A stretch of DNA of 64,000 nt from Methanothrix harundinacea 6Ac (lineage in GTDB: Archaea > Halobacteriota > Methanosarcinia > Methanotrichales > Methanotrichaceae). Location of the stretch: positions 1,736,001 through 1,800,000 of the forward strand of contig NC_017527.1 in the NCBI RefSeq assembly GCF_000235565.1, written 5' to 3'. Under the pieces are notes generated by a model that saw only the letters and a list, made by a program, of their open reading frames with translations, was not told the origin of the DNA and searched no databases. Made by a program: the position numbers and the translations under genes. How positions within the stretch are numbered: the stretch's first letter is position 1; every line of letters begins with the position of its first letter. Positions 41,667 through 50,668 of this stretch are shown in pieces.

Positions 41667-41876
41667 TGGAGGTCGGAAGATGGCGGCCGGGATATGGCGG
41701 GCCCCACCCGGGGAGTCTTTCTTCGGGGATGGCGAGGGCGGGAAGAAGGCCCGTCGGATCCCTGCCGGATATCTCAGGGGATTAAATCATCGGCTGAGTG
41801 GGCCTTCTCATCTCGGAGCTGCCCCGGTCTTGAGGGGTTCGACGGGGGTGGCCCCCGGATAGAGAGGCATCATTTT

Positions 41877-41895
41877 AGCAATATTTATATGCTAT
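41877..41895 (+). promoter_or_regulatory. TATA region of the surface-protein cluster
   Basis: AGCAATATTTATATGCTAT precedes the first surface gene by about 60-80 bp and is itself partly symmetric (AGCAATA...TATGCT). The 288 bp between 41667 and 41954 otherwise hold no recognisable gene; GGGGTGA at 41945-41951 is the ribosome-binding site. Confidence 0.45.
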
Positions 41896-41954
41896 ACAGG
41901 AGAAAGGTGAATCTAAAATCGAGGGGAGTAATACGAAATGATGTGGGGTGACTC

Positions 41955-42659
41955 ATGATGAGGTATCTTCCTTTATGCAGAACCGCGGTGATGGTGCTGG
42001 TTTTGGCTCTGGTCGCCACCTCGACCACCTCGGCCAGCGAGGATATGGAGTACGGTACTAAGGTCAAGTGGAACGACGTGGACGAGGCGGGAGCTCTCAG
42101 CCCCTTCTATACGGGCCCTGAGTTCGCCTTCTGGGACGAGGGGATCATCGGCGTCTTCGACACCGAAGACGTAGTCTACATAAACATCAACCCCAGCGAC
42201 GATGTGGTAAGCGAAAATGACGTTCGCCTTACGCCCTTTGGGGATCTTCCTGCTGGGTCTCAGGTGGCGAAGGCCGACAACGACATAGGAAAGCAGCTGA
42301 CCAAGTTCGGGACCGCCACCACCCCCAGGGCTGAGCTTCGGTTCCTCGATGTAGGGGGCGATCTCGCCTACAACCTGGAGGATCCCATCTACCTGAACGT
42401 GGTGCCGGGGCAGATCAACGCGAACGACGTCCGGATCACCAGCTATAAGGGCTTTCCTGCAGGGAGCAGGGTCAACGACGCCGATCCTGACAACGGCCTC
42501 AAGACATCGACCCTCCCGGGGATGCTCAGCTTCTTCAACAAGAACGGGAACATCAACAACGGAGGATACGCCATCTACGATAGAGGGGATGTGGTCTACA
42601 TGGACACCCAGTATCCCTTCTACATGGTGACGATAAACGACGTCAGAATGTCCACCTGA
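41955..42659 (+). CDS. Secreted three-repeat surface protein, paralogue 1
   Basis: A 234-residue exported protein with signal peptide (to about residue 33, STTSASED). The mature part holds three related units of about 60-75 residues: EFAFWDEGIIGVFDTEDVVY...NDVRLTPFGDLPAGSQV; ELRFLDVGGDLAYNLEDPIY...NDVRITSYKGFPAGSRV; and LSFFNKNGN...IYDRGDVVYMD...NDVRMS. Each unit has an acidic D-x-x-D/E-x-(V/I)-Y core that could bind calcium. No membrane anchor follows, so it is probably free or sheath-associated. Three further genes downstream encode the same architecture. Not a family I can name. Confidence 0.75.
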   Translation: MMRYLPLCRTAVMVLVLALVATSTTSASEDMEYGTKVKWNDVDEAGALSPFYTGPEFAFWDEGIIGVFDTEDVVYININPSDDVVSENDVRLTPFGDLPAGSQVAKADNDIGKQLTKFGTATTPRAELRFLDVGGDLAYNLEDPIYLNVVPGQINANDVRITSYKGFPAGSRVNDADPDNGLKTSTLPGMLSFFNKNGNINNGGYAIYDRGDVVYMDTQYPFYMVTINDVRMST

Positions 42660-42677
42660 AGCTCCTCCGGGCCCTCG

Positions 42678-42700
42678 CCTCACCCTTTTTCGAGGTGAGG
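42678..42700 (+). terminator. Hairpin behind surface paralogue 1
   Basis: CCTCACC and GGTGAGG (42678-42684, 42694-42700) form a perfect 7-bp stem with a loop containing TTTTT, 19 bp after the stop. There is no T-run after it, so termination is uncertain. Confidence 0.35.
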
Positions 42701-42920
42701 AGGTCGAGGAGGCTCGATCCTGGAGAGGTCGACTCCTCTCATCCCTCCGGCATCTCGCCTCCTCCGCTCGTCCTTCTCGCCGTCCTTTGGGGCTTGGGGG
42801 GCTGGTGTCTATTTAAGGGGTGGATAGGAGAATATTTCTCATCATCAAAACCCAAAAAAGTACTTATAAGATTACGATAAAATGTATTCCGTTCCTTGAA
42901 ATATGAAGGGGGGGTAACTG

Positions 42921-43673
42921 ATGGGATTTATGAAAGTCTGTCTGCTGACTATGCTGGTTCTTGCCCTTAGCTTCAGCAGCTCTTTGGGACAGTTTGGCTC
43001 TAAGGTGCTGACGGGGGACGCCGACGTTGGGCGCCTCCTCGAGGATCTGCCGGCACCCCTGAACCCGAAATTCGGCTACTGGGACACCGGAATAAACCCC
43101 GGGATCTACGACGACGGCGACACCATATATCTTGACATGTGGGGAAATAACATCATCGACGCCAATGACATAAGGCTCACCGACTACGGATCGTACCGCG
43201 CAGGGACGAAGGTGACCTCCGCAGATAACGACATAAACAAGCCGCTCCTCAATCTGCCGGGGCAGCAGGCGGGCATCTATTATGCAGACCACTACGGGAG
43301 CCAGGGTTATGACCTCGCCGATCCGGTATACCTCCTGGTGACGAACTCCATCCTGCCGGGGGCCAAGACCGCCACCAACGACGTCAGGCTGGTTCGGGTC
43401 GGAGGTCTGGCGCCTGGTACGAAGATCCTGGACATCCATCCTGATAACGATTGGCCGGTGATTCCCATGATCGTTCCCCTCTCCTCCGGGGGGCCCATAG
43501 CCACCCTGAGGTTCTACAACGCCAACGGGAACGTGGACGGCGTCGGAAATCCGATCTACGACTACAGCGACGACCTTTACATAGACATATCCCTGCCGAG
43601 CATCGCCTTTGCCGGGCCAGGAGGTTATCCCTTCGGGTTTGTGGTTCCCAATAACGTCCGTCTGACCGGGTGA
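42921..43673 (+). CDS. Secreted three-repeat surface protein, paralogue 2
   Basis: A 250-residue exported protein with signal peptide ending near SSSLGQ. The three units are KFGYWDTGINPGIYDDGDTIY...NDIRLTDYG, AGIYYADHYGSQGYDLADPVY...NDVRLVRVGGLAPGTKI, and ATLRFYNANGNVDG...IYDYSDDLYID...NNVRLTG. It has its own promoter (ACTTATAAGA near 42862) and ribosome-binding site GGGGGGTAA. Same family as the proteins on either side; unit order is conserved, which points to whole-gene duplication after the internal triplication. Confidence 0.75.
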   Translation: MGFMKVCLLTMLVLALSFSSSLGQFGSKVLTGDADVGRLLEDLPAPLNPKFGYWDTGINPGIYDDGDTIYLDMWGNNIIDANDIRLTDYGSYRAGTKVTSADNDINKPLLNLPGQQAGIYYADHYGSQGYDLADPVYLLVTNSILPGAKTATNDVRLVRVGGLAPGTKILDIHPDNDWPVIPMIVPLSSGGPIATLRFYNANGNVDGVGNPIYDYSDDLYIDISLPSIAFAGPGGYPFGFVVPNNVRLTG

Positions 43674-43711
43674 CTTGGCGGATCATCTAATCCATATTTG
43701 AGGAGGGAAGA

Positions 43712-44527
43712 ATGAAGAGGTTAATTGCTGCCTGCATCTCTGCGGGCTTGGTCGTGACCCTCGGCCTCGTCGGGATGGCCTATGGTCAGTTCGGATACAG
43801 GGTGACGAACTCCAGCCCCGAGGTCGGAGACATCGTGGAGGACTTCGCCGACAACCTTCCGTCGCCTGAGCCCTTCGTTCAGACCCCGGTCCAGATGGGG
43901 TACTGGGATACGGGATCCAGCTCCATGACCTTCGACGAGGGAGATGTCCTCTATCTCCACATCGGTGGAGTCGTGGTGATGGGTACTGATGTATCAGCGA
44001 ACGACATCAGGCTCACAGATTCCGCCTTCGGATCTGCGGGATCCAAGGTGAAGGCGGGGGATGGAGACCTGGAGAAGGATCTGACGCCTTTTCCCCGGGG
44101 GCTTCCGAGGATCGTCTTCGTCGATGAGGTCCTGGGGGTTGTAGGCCAGTTCGACATCACCGACTCCGTTTATATAAAGACCGCATCTCCAGCCTGGATT
44201 CTCGGGTCAGGGGACGTCAGGCTCAGCTCCGTTCACGGCCTCTCCGCCTCCCTGGTGAAGGAAGGGGATTCGGATTATGGCCTGGAATGCTCCGTCCTCC
44301 ACCAGGGTCCCAGCTTCGACGTATGGTACCCCGGGGCCAGAGGGAAGCTGAGGTTCTTCAACGAAAACGGGAACGTCTTCATAGATCCGGGCGCCCCCTT
44401 GAAGACCCTGCCGAGCCCGCCGATCTACGATGAGCCCGACGTCGTATACTTCGACCTCTCAAACCCCTCAGCCCAGCCGCGGAGCTTCGGCTACATCACG
44501 CCCAACGCCATCCGCATCAGCCTATAG
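43712..44527 (+). CDS. Secreted three-repeat surface protein, paralogue 3
   Basis: A 271-residue exported protein with a signal peptide ending near GMAYGQ. Units are QMGYWDTGSSSMTFDEGDVLY...NDIRLTDSAFGSAGSKV, RIVFVDEVLGVVGQFDITDS...GDVRLSSVHGLSASLV, and KLRFFNENGNVF...IYDEPDVVYFDL...NAIRISL. GAGGAGGG stands before the ATG, and the gene begins 38 bp after paralogue 2, so the two are probably cotranscribed. A clear terminator overlaps its stop codon. Confidence 0.75.
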   Translation: MKRLIAACISAGLVVTLGLVGMAYGQFGYRVTNSSPEVGDIVEDFADNLPSPEPFVQTPVQMGYWDTGSSSMTFDEGDVLYLHIGGVVVMGTDVSANDIRLTDSAFGSAGSKVKAGDGDLEKDLTPFPRGLPRIVFVDEVLGVVGQFDITDSVYIKTASPAWILGSGDVRLSSVHGLSASLVKEGDSDYGLECSVLHQGPSFDVWYPGARGKLRFFNENGNVFIDPGAPLKTLPSPPIYDEPDVVYFDLSNPSAQPRSFGYITPNAIRISL

Positions 44528-44555
44528 AGCGCCTCCGGCGCTCTATCATCTTTTT
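44524..44555 (+). terminator. Intrinsic-type terminator after paralogue 3
   Basis: ATAGAGCGCC (44524-44533) and GGCGCTCTAT (44537-44546) form a perfect 10-bp stem with a 3-nt loop, followed by CATC and five T residues (44551-44555). The stem includes the TAG stop of the gene. Strong candidate terminator. Confidence 0.7.
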
Positions 44556-44806
44556 GGATCGGCTCAGCCGTCCTTTAGACCAACTCCCATCTCAATGGGG
44601 GATGGCAGGCCAGGGGTCCTCCTCCAACGCAATTTTTCAGCCCATCGGCTCCCAACCTGGAAAACTTCGGCAGACAGAGTTATATTTTATGAGAACCACT
44701 GGAGATGAAGAGGTCTCCTCTCCGTCTCGATGGGGGATTCTATCCGGAATCCTCGGAAGAGTAGGCTGCGGAGGGGCTGGGAGGCGAGGTGGGGAGGTAG
44801 GCAGAT

Positions 44807-45940
44807 TTGGGATACGATGGCTTGAAGCTGACGAGGCTCGTTTTCTTCCTCCTCCTTTTCCCTCTCCTCGCCTCGGCGTCGGCGCAGTTTGAGTTCGGAT
44901 CGATGGAGCGTCCCGGAAGCCTCGAAAGGACCCTGATGGTGGAGGACTTCACCTCTGCACCGGGGAAGACGTGGCTTTCGGTGGCGCTGATGTATCTGGA
45001 CGTCGGGGGCGTCCGGGGCCTTTATGACAGCAGCGACCCCCTCTACCTCCACTTCGGCGAGGGGGCCGTCAGCCTCGCAGACCTCAGGCTCACGAACTCC
45101 ACCTTCGGCCTGGTGGGGTCAAGGGTGGCTCCTGCCGACGGAGACCTCGGCCTCAGCCTCTCGTCCTTCAGCTCCCCCTACCCCAGGCTGGTCTACGGGG
45201 ACTTCGGGGAGTTGGTGGGCGTCTACGACAGTAACGACACCGTCTACGCTAAGGTGGGGTCGCCGATTTCTGAGGTCTCGGTCGGCGACGTCAGGCTCAC
45301 CTGGAGAGACGACCTGCCACCAGGCACGGCCGTCAATACCTCCGATCCCGACCGGGGGGCCCTGGTCGTCCTCCTCCATCCCGGTCCCGACTTAGCCATC
45401 TGGTCCCCCCTCGCCCGCGGCCAGGTCAGGTTCTACAACAAGAACGGAAACGTCCTGGAGGACGATCTCAGCCTCCCCATCTACGACGCCGAGGACGCGG
45501 TCTACTTCGACGTCTCGTTTCCCTCTGCGCCGCCGCGGCTCTTCGGGTACGTGAGGGTAGCGCCGTGCACCGGGGTGATCGGGGATTTCGTCTGGTGGGA
45601 TCTAAACGAGAATGGCATCCAGGACGATGGAGAGCCGGGAATTCCTGGCGTGGAGGTCATCCTCTTCGATGATGGCGGAAGACAGAGGGGCATATCGACG
45701 ACGGACGGAAGGGGTTACTACTACTTCGGAGGGCTATGTTCGGGGCATTACCACGTATGGGTGAAGATGTCGACCCTCCCAGAACTGGGGGAAGGGGCTC
45801 GGTGGTGGCCGACGGAGCCGAACGTGGGCGGCGACGATTCCATAGATAGCGACGGCGTTCTTGTGGAAGAGGTTGATCCGCTTGGTAGGAGGATAATCCC
45901 GGGAAGCTATTATGGGCAGCGTTCTCAGGCTCAAGCATGA
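44807..45940 (+). CDS. Secreted three-repeat protein fused to an SdrD_B-like domain, paralogue 4
   Basis: A 377-residue exported protein. The TTG at 44807 has GGGAGGT eight bases upstream. After a signal peptide (FFLLLFPLLASASAQ) come the three family units (ALMYLDVGGVRGLYDSSDPLY...ADLRLTNSTFG; RLVYGDFGELVGVYDSNDTV...GDVRLTW; VRFYNKNGNVLED...IYDAEDAVYFDV). From about residue 250 an SdrD_B-like domain follows: IGDFVWWDLNENGIQDDGEP, GIPGVEVILFDD, GRGYYYFGGL, and ending near DDSIDSDGV. This ties the unknown repeat family to a known adhesin-stalk domain. The 279 bp before it hold no gene. Confidence 0.78.
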   Translation: MGYDGLKLTRLVFFLLLFPLLASASAQFEFGSMERPGSLERTLMVEDFTSAPGKTWLSVALMYLDVGGVRGLYDSSDPLYLHFGEGAVSLADLRLTNSTFGLVGSRVAPADGDLGLSLSSFSSPYPRLVYGDFGELVGVYDSNDTVYAKVGSPISEVSVGDVRLTWRDDLPPGTAVNTSDPDRGALVVLLHPGPDLAIWSPLARGQVRFYNKNGNVLEDDLSLPIYDAEDAVYFDVSFPSAPPRLFGYVRVAPCTGVIGDFVWWDLNENGIQDDGEPGIPGVEVILFDDGGRQRGISTTDGRGYYYFGGLCSGHYHVWVKMSTLPELGEGARWWPTEPNVGGDDSIDSDGVLVEEVDPLGRRIIPGSYYGQRSQAQA

Positions 45941-46036
45941 ATCGAAGAATATTTGACGATAAAGCAAAGATTAATAAAACAAGAAGTTTACGTGAAAATT
46001 TAAATCTTGATGTTAGGGTACGAGGAGGATGTGGGG

Positions 46037-46486
46037 ATGAAGTGCGTGTATCTGTTGGTAACTGTGGCCGTGCTCTGCCTCAGCGCAGAGACTGCATTCG
46101 CACAGCAATCTGCTGACTTTGTTAGGGCCCCTGCTATCGTGGATGGCGCAGATAACTTCACAATTGACTTTGGATTTTATCCGATTGTAACGTTCTCGAT
46201 AGGGGATTGGGTTTGGGAGGATTTGAATAAAGATGGAATTCAGCAAGTCGGCGAGGAGCCAGGAATTCCGGGAGTTAGAGTTGAACTTTGGCAAGATGGC
46301 ACTATGAAAAAAAGCGTCATTTCAGAAAGTTTCCCGAATGCGGGCAGATACATATTTTCGGGACTGACCAATGGTACTTATGAAGTTAGGATACCGATGG
46401 ATCAGCCAGCTTTGGAAAATATGACGTGCACGACTCCCAACGCTGGGAATGACGATATAGACAGCGATGGGATACCAACGCCATAG
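46037..46486 (+). CDS. Secreted SdrD_B-like protein, short
   Basis: A 149-residue exported protein starting at the ATG 46037, which has GAGGAGG about eight bases upstream. Signal peptide MKCVYLLVTVAVLCLSAETAFA, then one SdrD_B-like domain: IGDWVWEDLNKDGIQQVGEE, GIPGVRVELWQDG, AGRYIFSGLTNGTYEV. It stops at NDDIDSDGIPTP, where longer relatives continue, so the end may have been lost. Base composition is more A+T-rich than the genes before it. Confidence 0.68.
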   Translation: MKCVYLLVTVAVLCLSAETAFAQQSADFVRAPAIVDGADNFTIDFGFYPIVTFSIGDWVWEDLNKDGIQQVGEEPGIPGVRVELWQDGTMKKSVISESFPNAGRYIFSGLTNGTYEVRIPMDQPALENMTCTTPNAGNDDIDSDGIPTP

Positions 46487-46524
46487 TTACGAATCCAGTC
46501 ATGAGAATGCCCTTCGCGAAGGCC

Positions 46525-46553
46525 GGTGGGTTTGGGCTTGCGCTCAACCCACC
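46525..46553 (+). terminator. Hairpin between two SdrD_B-like genes
   Basis: GGTGGGTT (46525-46532) pairs with AACCCACC (46546-46553) across a 13-nt loop, 39 bp after the stop at 46486. It is preceded by the palindrome CCTTCGCGAAGG. No T-run follows directly. Termination or RNA processing is possible. Confidence 0.4.
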
Positions 46554-46639
46554 TTCAGTCTTATCTAGTAAAAGACGGTCCTTGACTCTAGGTCCTAAGG
46601 TGGCCAGATTGATCTCCCATTTTGTGGGGCTGAATTCAA

Positions 46640-47188
46640 ATGAGCATTAGATGGGTATCTGGATCGGTGGCGATCTTCTGGCTGATCGCCCTTACTGCCT
46701 CTTCTCAGCCCTATGGCTCATTCGACTCAGGTCTGGCTCACAATATCTCAGCTAATGTGACGATCAACGGCTCGGACAACGATAGGACCGACTTCGGCTT
46801 TTACATCCCCAAGGGGACAATAGGAGGGGTTGTATGGAACGACACTCCGAAGGATCCCATCATTAAGGAGGGGAATGGGATTCTTGAAGATGGTGAAGAG
46901 GGCCTGAAGGGGATCAACGTTTCCCTTCTCAAGGAAGGAACAGGCGAAAACCTCGTGGTCATCCCCTCCAACGATACGGGCGGATACATATTCGAAGTGC
47001 CCTACGGCAGATATAGAGTGGCTGTTGGAGAGGGTCAATATACCGGAGAAGAGCTTCAAGGAAAACCTTGTATAAAATTTATGGATTTCTGGTGGCATCC
47101 AACAACGGATTATGCTCAGATTGTAGTCATCGACATAAGTAATCCGGAGAACGCGACTATAAACTTCGGGCTGCAACTTATTGAGTAA
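46640..47188 (+). CDS. Secreted protein with SdrD_B/Cna_B-like domain
   Basis: A 182-residue exported protein. After the signal peptide (MSIRWVSGSVAIFWLIALTA) a linker repeats the phrase NVTINGSDNDRTDFGFYIPK also seen in the preceding gene (DNFTIDFGFYP). A beta-sandwich domain follows: IGGVVWNDTPKD, ILEDGEEGLKGINVSLLKEG, GGYIFEVPYGRYRVAV. The ending PENATINFGLQLIE is typical of such stalk proteins. The stop lies just before the start of the interrupted vWA gene, so they were probably cotranscribed. Confidence 0.68.
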   Translation: MSIRWVSGSVAIFWLIALTASSQPYGSFDSGLAHNISANVTINGSDNDRTDFGFYIPKGTIGGVVWNDTPKDPIIKEGNGILEDGEEGLKGINVSLLKEGTGENLVVIPSNDTGGYIFEVPYGRYRVAVGEGQYTGEELQGKPCIKFMDFWWHPTTDYAQIVVIDISNPENATINFGLQLIE

Positions 47189-47204
47189 GAATAGAGTGGA
47201 TTAT

Positions 47205-47882
47205 ATGAAATTCGTATATCTTATTATCTTGATCACGATCGTCTTATACGGCTCAGCCATCCTCTCAGGATCGGCTCTGGTCGAGCCCTACTTGAGAGTA
47301 GACCACGAAGTAACAACTCCAATCTGCGTTCAGGGTTCAGAAGGCGCTCCAGATTATGCCAGGCGGAGTACCGTAACCATTACTTTGGAGGGCCTTGGCG
47401 ACCCTACGCCAGTGGAAGTGGTATTTGCTATTGACTATTCTAACACCATGAAAATTAGCGATCCGAAGAACGCGCGACTGGTAGCTACCAAGGAGTTCAT
47501 AAAAAATCTCAATAAAAGCAGTGATAGAGCTGGGCTGGTCTATTGGAATAATAGCATTATCGAGTCAAGGGTTGTGAATTTAACCAGTGAGTTTGATGAA
47601 ATAATCGCCAAACTTGATAAGGATATCTCTGGAAGAGGGGTCTCGCCGGAGGGGTTTACCGATTTTAATAGAGCCCTCAACGCTTCGATCGATATGTTCA
47701 GCAATAAAAGTAAAAATACAAAAAAATGCATCATTTTCTTATCTGATGGTGAACCTAAGCCCCAATGGATCCCCTCGATCTACACCCCTCCCGACGGAGA
47801 GAGCTCCCCCGTAAATCGTGCAAAAGATGCGGGCATTCAGATATGGACCGAGTATTCCTATTTACCATTGCCCATTCTTTAA
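47205..47882 (+). pseudogene. vWA surface protein, 5' part, interrupted by an IS element
   Basis: Begins with a signal peptide (MKFVYLIILITIVLYGSAIL) and a vWA domain (EVVFAIDYSNTMK as MIDAS; CIIFLSDGEPKP). Host coding sequence ends at 47849 inside the vWA domain at GIQIWT; the remaining 11 codons to the stop are IS sequence. The continuation is at 48986. The frame upstream is open to 47181. Joining 47849 to 48986 gives an uninterrupted protein of about 775 residues. The truncated product lacks the end of the vWA fold and is probably non-functional. Confidence 0.85.
47846..47849. repeat. Target-site duplication GACC (left copy)
   Basis: GACC at 47846-47849 and again at 48982-48985 directly flank the IS element. 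Removing the IS and one copy restores the codons ATA TGG ACC GTG GGT of the host gene, so this is a genuine target duplication. Confidence 0.8.
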
Positions 47883-48981
47883 TTATCTCGGATCCGTCTC
47901 TTATTTTAGCTCGTTCTCCGCTCTTAATCGATTCTCGATCCTTTTCCTCGTTTTTCGTCGATAGCTACCGCTATTTTGAGACGATTTCAGCATTTTTAAG
48001 TGTACATAGCTGGTATAAGTCGAAAGCAAAGGCAGTGAATACCATTTTAACGTGAACTCTCGGGATCGTCGTTACCATTACATGCGCGCTTCGGAACACT
48101 CTTTTAATAACAGCAAACTGACGTTCGCCCGGAAATCTCAGTTTGCTAATCAAGCGGTTTCGCAGCTTATCGAGATCGCTTAGAGGATGACCCGCTGCTG
48201 CACGTTTCATTGTGAAGTCGTTTCCCTTAGCCTTCACACCGAAATATCCTTTGTCCCTGAGGACCACCTCTCCTTCAACCGATAGATCAACCCGACTATC
48301 GTGCACCGAAGCAGTTGTCGATTCGATGCTCCTTATCAGGCCGTAATCGATATCGACTTTAGAATGAAGTTTATAACCAAAATGGAGTTCCTCACCCTTC
48401 TTAGCCCAAGTTCCATCCCTGCTCCGACGAGTCCTAGCGGTCTCTCTTCTTGGTTTCTTTGAACCTCCTGGGTCGGCCTCTATAAACGTTGCATCCTGAA
48501 TGGTTCCTCTTTTTACCTGAAGCCCTTTAAAATCGAGCTGTCTCTGGAGCTCTTCCCAAACGGACTCATCCTTTCCCGTCTGGGCCATCCGCTCGCGAAA
48601 AAGCCATATCGTCCTGGAATCGGGTATAGAATCAGGAAATCCTAAGAATTTCATAAAAGATATTCGATCCGAAATCTGCTTTTCAGTCTCGAGGTCGCTC
48701 AACCCGTACCACTGCTGGAGCAAAAGCACCTTGAGCATCAGGATAACATCAAAGTTCGGCCTTCCGCCTCGTTCGGTTTTATTATGATACATCTCTTCAA
48801 GAATTGGTCGAAATGGTTCCCACTCGATCAAGTTCGTTATCTTTGAAAGCCTATCGCCCAGCTTCTCTACGTTCTTGTAAGCTTCTCGAAGGCCCCAGGC
48901 AGTAAAAGAACTCATACACTATTCATGTATATATTAGTATATAATGTTTTCCATAGACATGCTAGGTTTTTAGGAATCCTC
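47850..48981 (-). mobile_element. IS5-family insertion sequence, 1,132 bp
   Basis: The element is bounded by imperfect 17-bp terminal inverted repeats, GAGTATTCCTATTTACC (47850-47866) and, reading inward on the minus strand, GAGGATTCCTAAAAACC (48981-48965), matching at 13 of 17 positions. It is flanked by a 4-bp GACC duplication and carries one transposase gene. A 4-bp duplication suits the IS5 group of the IS5 family. The intact transposase and in-frame host gene on both sides point to a recent insertion. Confidence 0.88.
47971..48915 (-). CDS. IS5-type DDE transposase
   Basis: A 314-residue transposase with no internal stop. The N-terminal half has the IS5-type DUF772 region (RGGRPNFDVILMLKVLLLQQ, WYGLSDLETEKQISDRISF). 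The catalytic domain shows IQDATFIEAD (first Asp), VVLRDKGYFGVK (second Asp) and ERQFAVIKRVF (Glu). All three catalytic residues are present, so it may be active. It is oriented opposite to the host gene. A TATA-like TATATTAGTATATAATG lies just upstream of the ATG. Confidence 0.92.
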   Translation of the reverse strand: MSSFTAWGLREAYKNVEKLGDRLSKITNLIEWEPFRPILEEMYHNKTERGGRPNFDVILMLKVLLLQQWYGLSDLETEKQISDRISFMKFLGFPDSIPDSRTIWLFRERMAQTGKDESVWEELQRQLDFKGLQVKRGTIQDATFIEADPGGSKKPRRETARTRRSRDGTWAKKGEELHFGYKLHSKVDIDYGLIRSIESTTASVHDSRVDLSVEGEVVLRDKGYFGVKAKGNDFTMKRAAAGHPLSDLDKLRNRLISKLRFPGERQFAVIKRVFRSAHVMVTTIPRVHVKMVFTAFAFDLYQLCTLKNAEIVSK

Positions 48982-48985
48982 GACC

Positions 48986-50668
48986 GTGGGTTTTTATAAA
49001 GATCCATCGTCCATAGATAACGCCGATGAAGCTAGACTTAAAGAAATGGCAAAGACGACGGGTGGTAATTATACTTCATCATATAATTTAACAGTTCAGG
49101 CCGCTTTCAGAGAAATATACGACCAAATCCGGGGTCTTGCTGGGAAAAATATAATAGTTGAATATCATGCCCCAAAAGTGCTGAACTACTCGATCCCACA
49201 TAATCGGACAGAGGGCGATAACAAGGTCTTCGTCTGGAAGCCTGAGGATATTTACATCGGGAAAAGTTGGACAAGAAGCTTTAAGGTGGAATCCGAGAAT
49301 ACCGGACAATTTTACCTGGGGAACTCTCCTGGCTCATTGGTGAGCTATGATACTTATGATGAAAAACCTGAAGATCTTACCATCGAGGATAGGCTACTTG
49401 AGGTGGAAGAGTGCCCTAACGGATGCTGTTACAATATTATGAATATTTTAAATTTCAGCATTTCCAATCTTACCTACATGGAGGGAGGAAGTTTCAACTT
49501 CGGATCCGGATCTCCTTGCTACTACTGCATCCCTCCTCCTGGAACCGTCGGCGGTACCTCCGAGAAGGTCTTATACGTCTTCCTGAACGTCACCTGCCCC
49601 GAGTGCTCCACATGGAAGACCGAGGATGGATCGAAGATAAATAATATAAATATAAACCAGATCTCCACCATAGGTACCATCCCATACTGGAACGGCACCG
49701 ACGAGCCGACGGGCGTCATCAACCTCACCGTCTCGAGGCCCGAGGCGGCGATCGACGCCGTCCTCGCCTTCGACGTCTCCGGGAGCATGAGACTCGTCTA
49801 CGAGGCGATGCGCGAGGAGGACCGGGCCGCCTTCGCGGAGGCGAGCTTCAGCAACGTCTCCATCATCGGCTGGGACGAGGACGGCGCCGAGGGCGCGGGC
49901 GAGGATCTGCTGATGGTCCCGCCGCGACCCCTGAGGGAGGGCCGCGGGGAGCTCCTCGCAGCCCTGGCAAGCTTATCCGGACTCTGCGAGGAGACCGACC
50001 AGACGGTCTACGCCGCAGGCCTCCAGGGAGTCCGAGATCTCGATGATGACTTCGGCGACCACCTCGGCGGAGATGGCAAGATCATCCTCTTCATCACCGG
50101 CCCCGACGAGTTCCGGCCCGGCGAGAACCTCAGCGATCTGGCAATCGAGCTTAAGCGGAGGGGTTACGCGATATACCCCATCGGCGCCGCGATCGACGAG
50201 ATCGAGTCGCCCCTCAAGTACGACAACCTGAGCAGGATGGCGGAGATGACCGGCGGCCGGTTCTATCCGATCGAGGGCCTCAATTCCGAGGTCCTCGGGG
50301 AAGCCCTCCGGGATGCGGCGTCCCACGCCTCGGGGAGGGTCGCCCCCAGGGAGATAGTCGTCACCCAGACCCTTCCATCCCACCTGGTGGTGAGGGAGAC
50401 GGTTCCTGCCGGAGCGGATGTAGATGTGGCGAAGAACCCCGACGGGACCTCGACCCTCACCTGGGCCGTGAGGGGCGTGAGGCCGGGGGACTCGAGGAGC
50501 CTGATGATCCTCACCGGCATCTATGGGGAGCTTTCCTCGGAAGGCATCGGCGCCATCGTCTGGCCTGGTGGGATCAATATAACAGCTTTTGGGGATGGGA
50601 CCGCCGGGGTGAACGTCATCAACATGAGGACTGAAGACGGCGACGTGAAGATAGGAGGGATATCATGA
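48986..50668 (+). pseudogene. vWA surface protein, 3' part, downstream of the IS element
   Basis: The host frame resumes at GTG (48986) with VGFYKDPSSIDNADEARLKE, completing the first vWA domain, then a beta-rich region with the Cys cluster ECPNGCCYNI...CYYCIPPPG...CPECS, and a second vWA domain (DAVLAFDVSGSMRL, MIDAS). The C-terminal part has a DUF11-like segment (VVTQTLPSHLVVRETVPAGA). The first 600 bp are A+T-rich and the rest GC-rich. The GTG could in principle start a 560-residue product but would lack a signal peptide. Its stop overlaps the next gene as ATGA. Confidence 0.82.

Noticed and set aside
41680-41862. Short reading frame before the surface-protein cluster
   Set aside because: No ribosome-binding site or family, and it overlaps promoter-like DNA.
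48986-50668. Second part of the interrupted vWA gene as an independent gene starting at GTG
   Set aside because: It begins inside a vWA domain without signal peptide or ribosome-binding site; removal of the IS makes it continuous with the upstream part.
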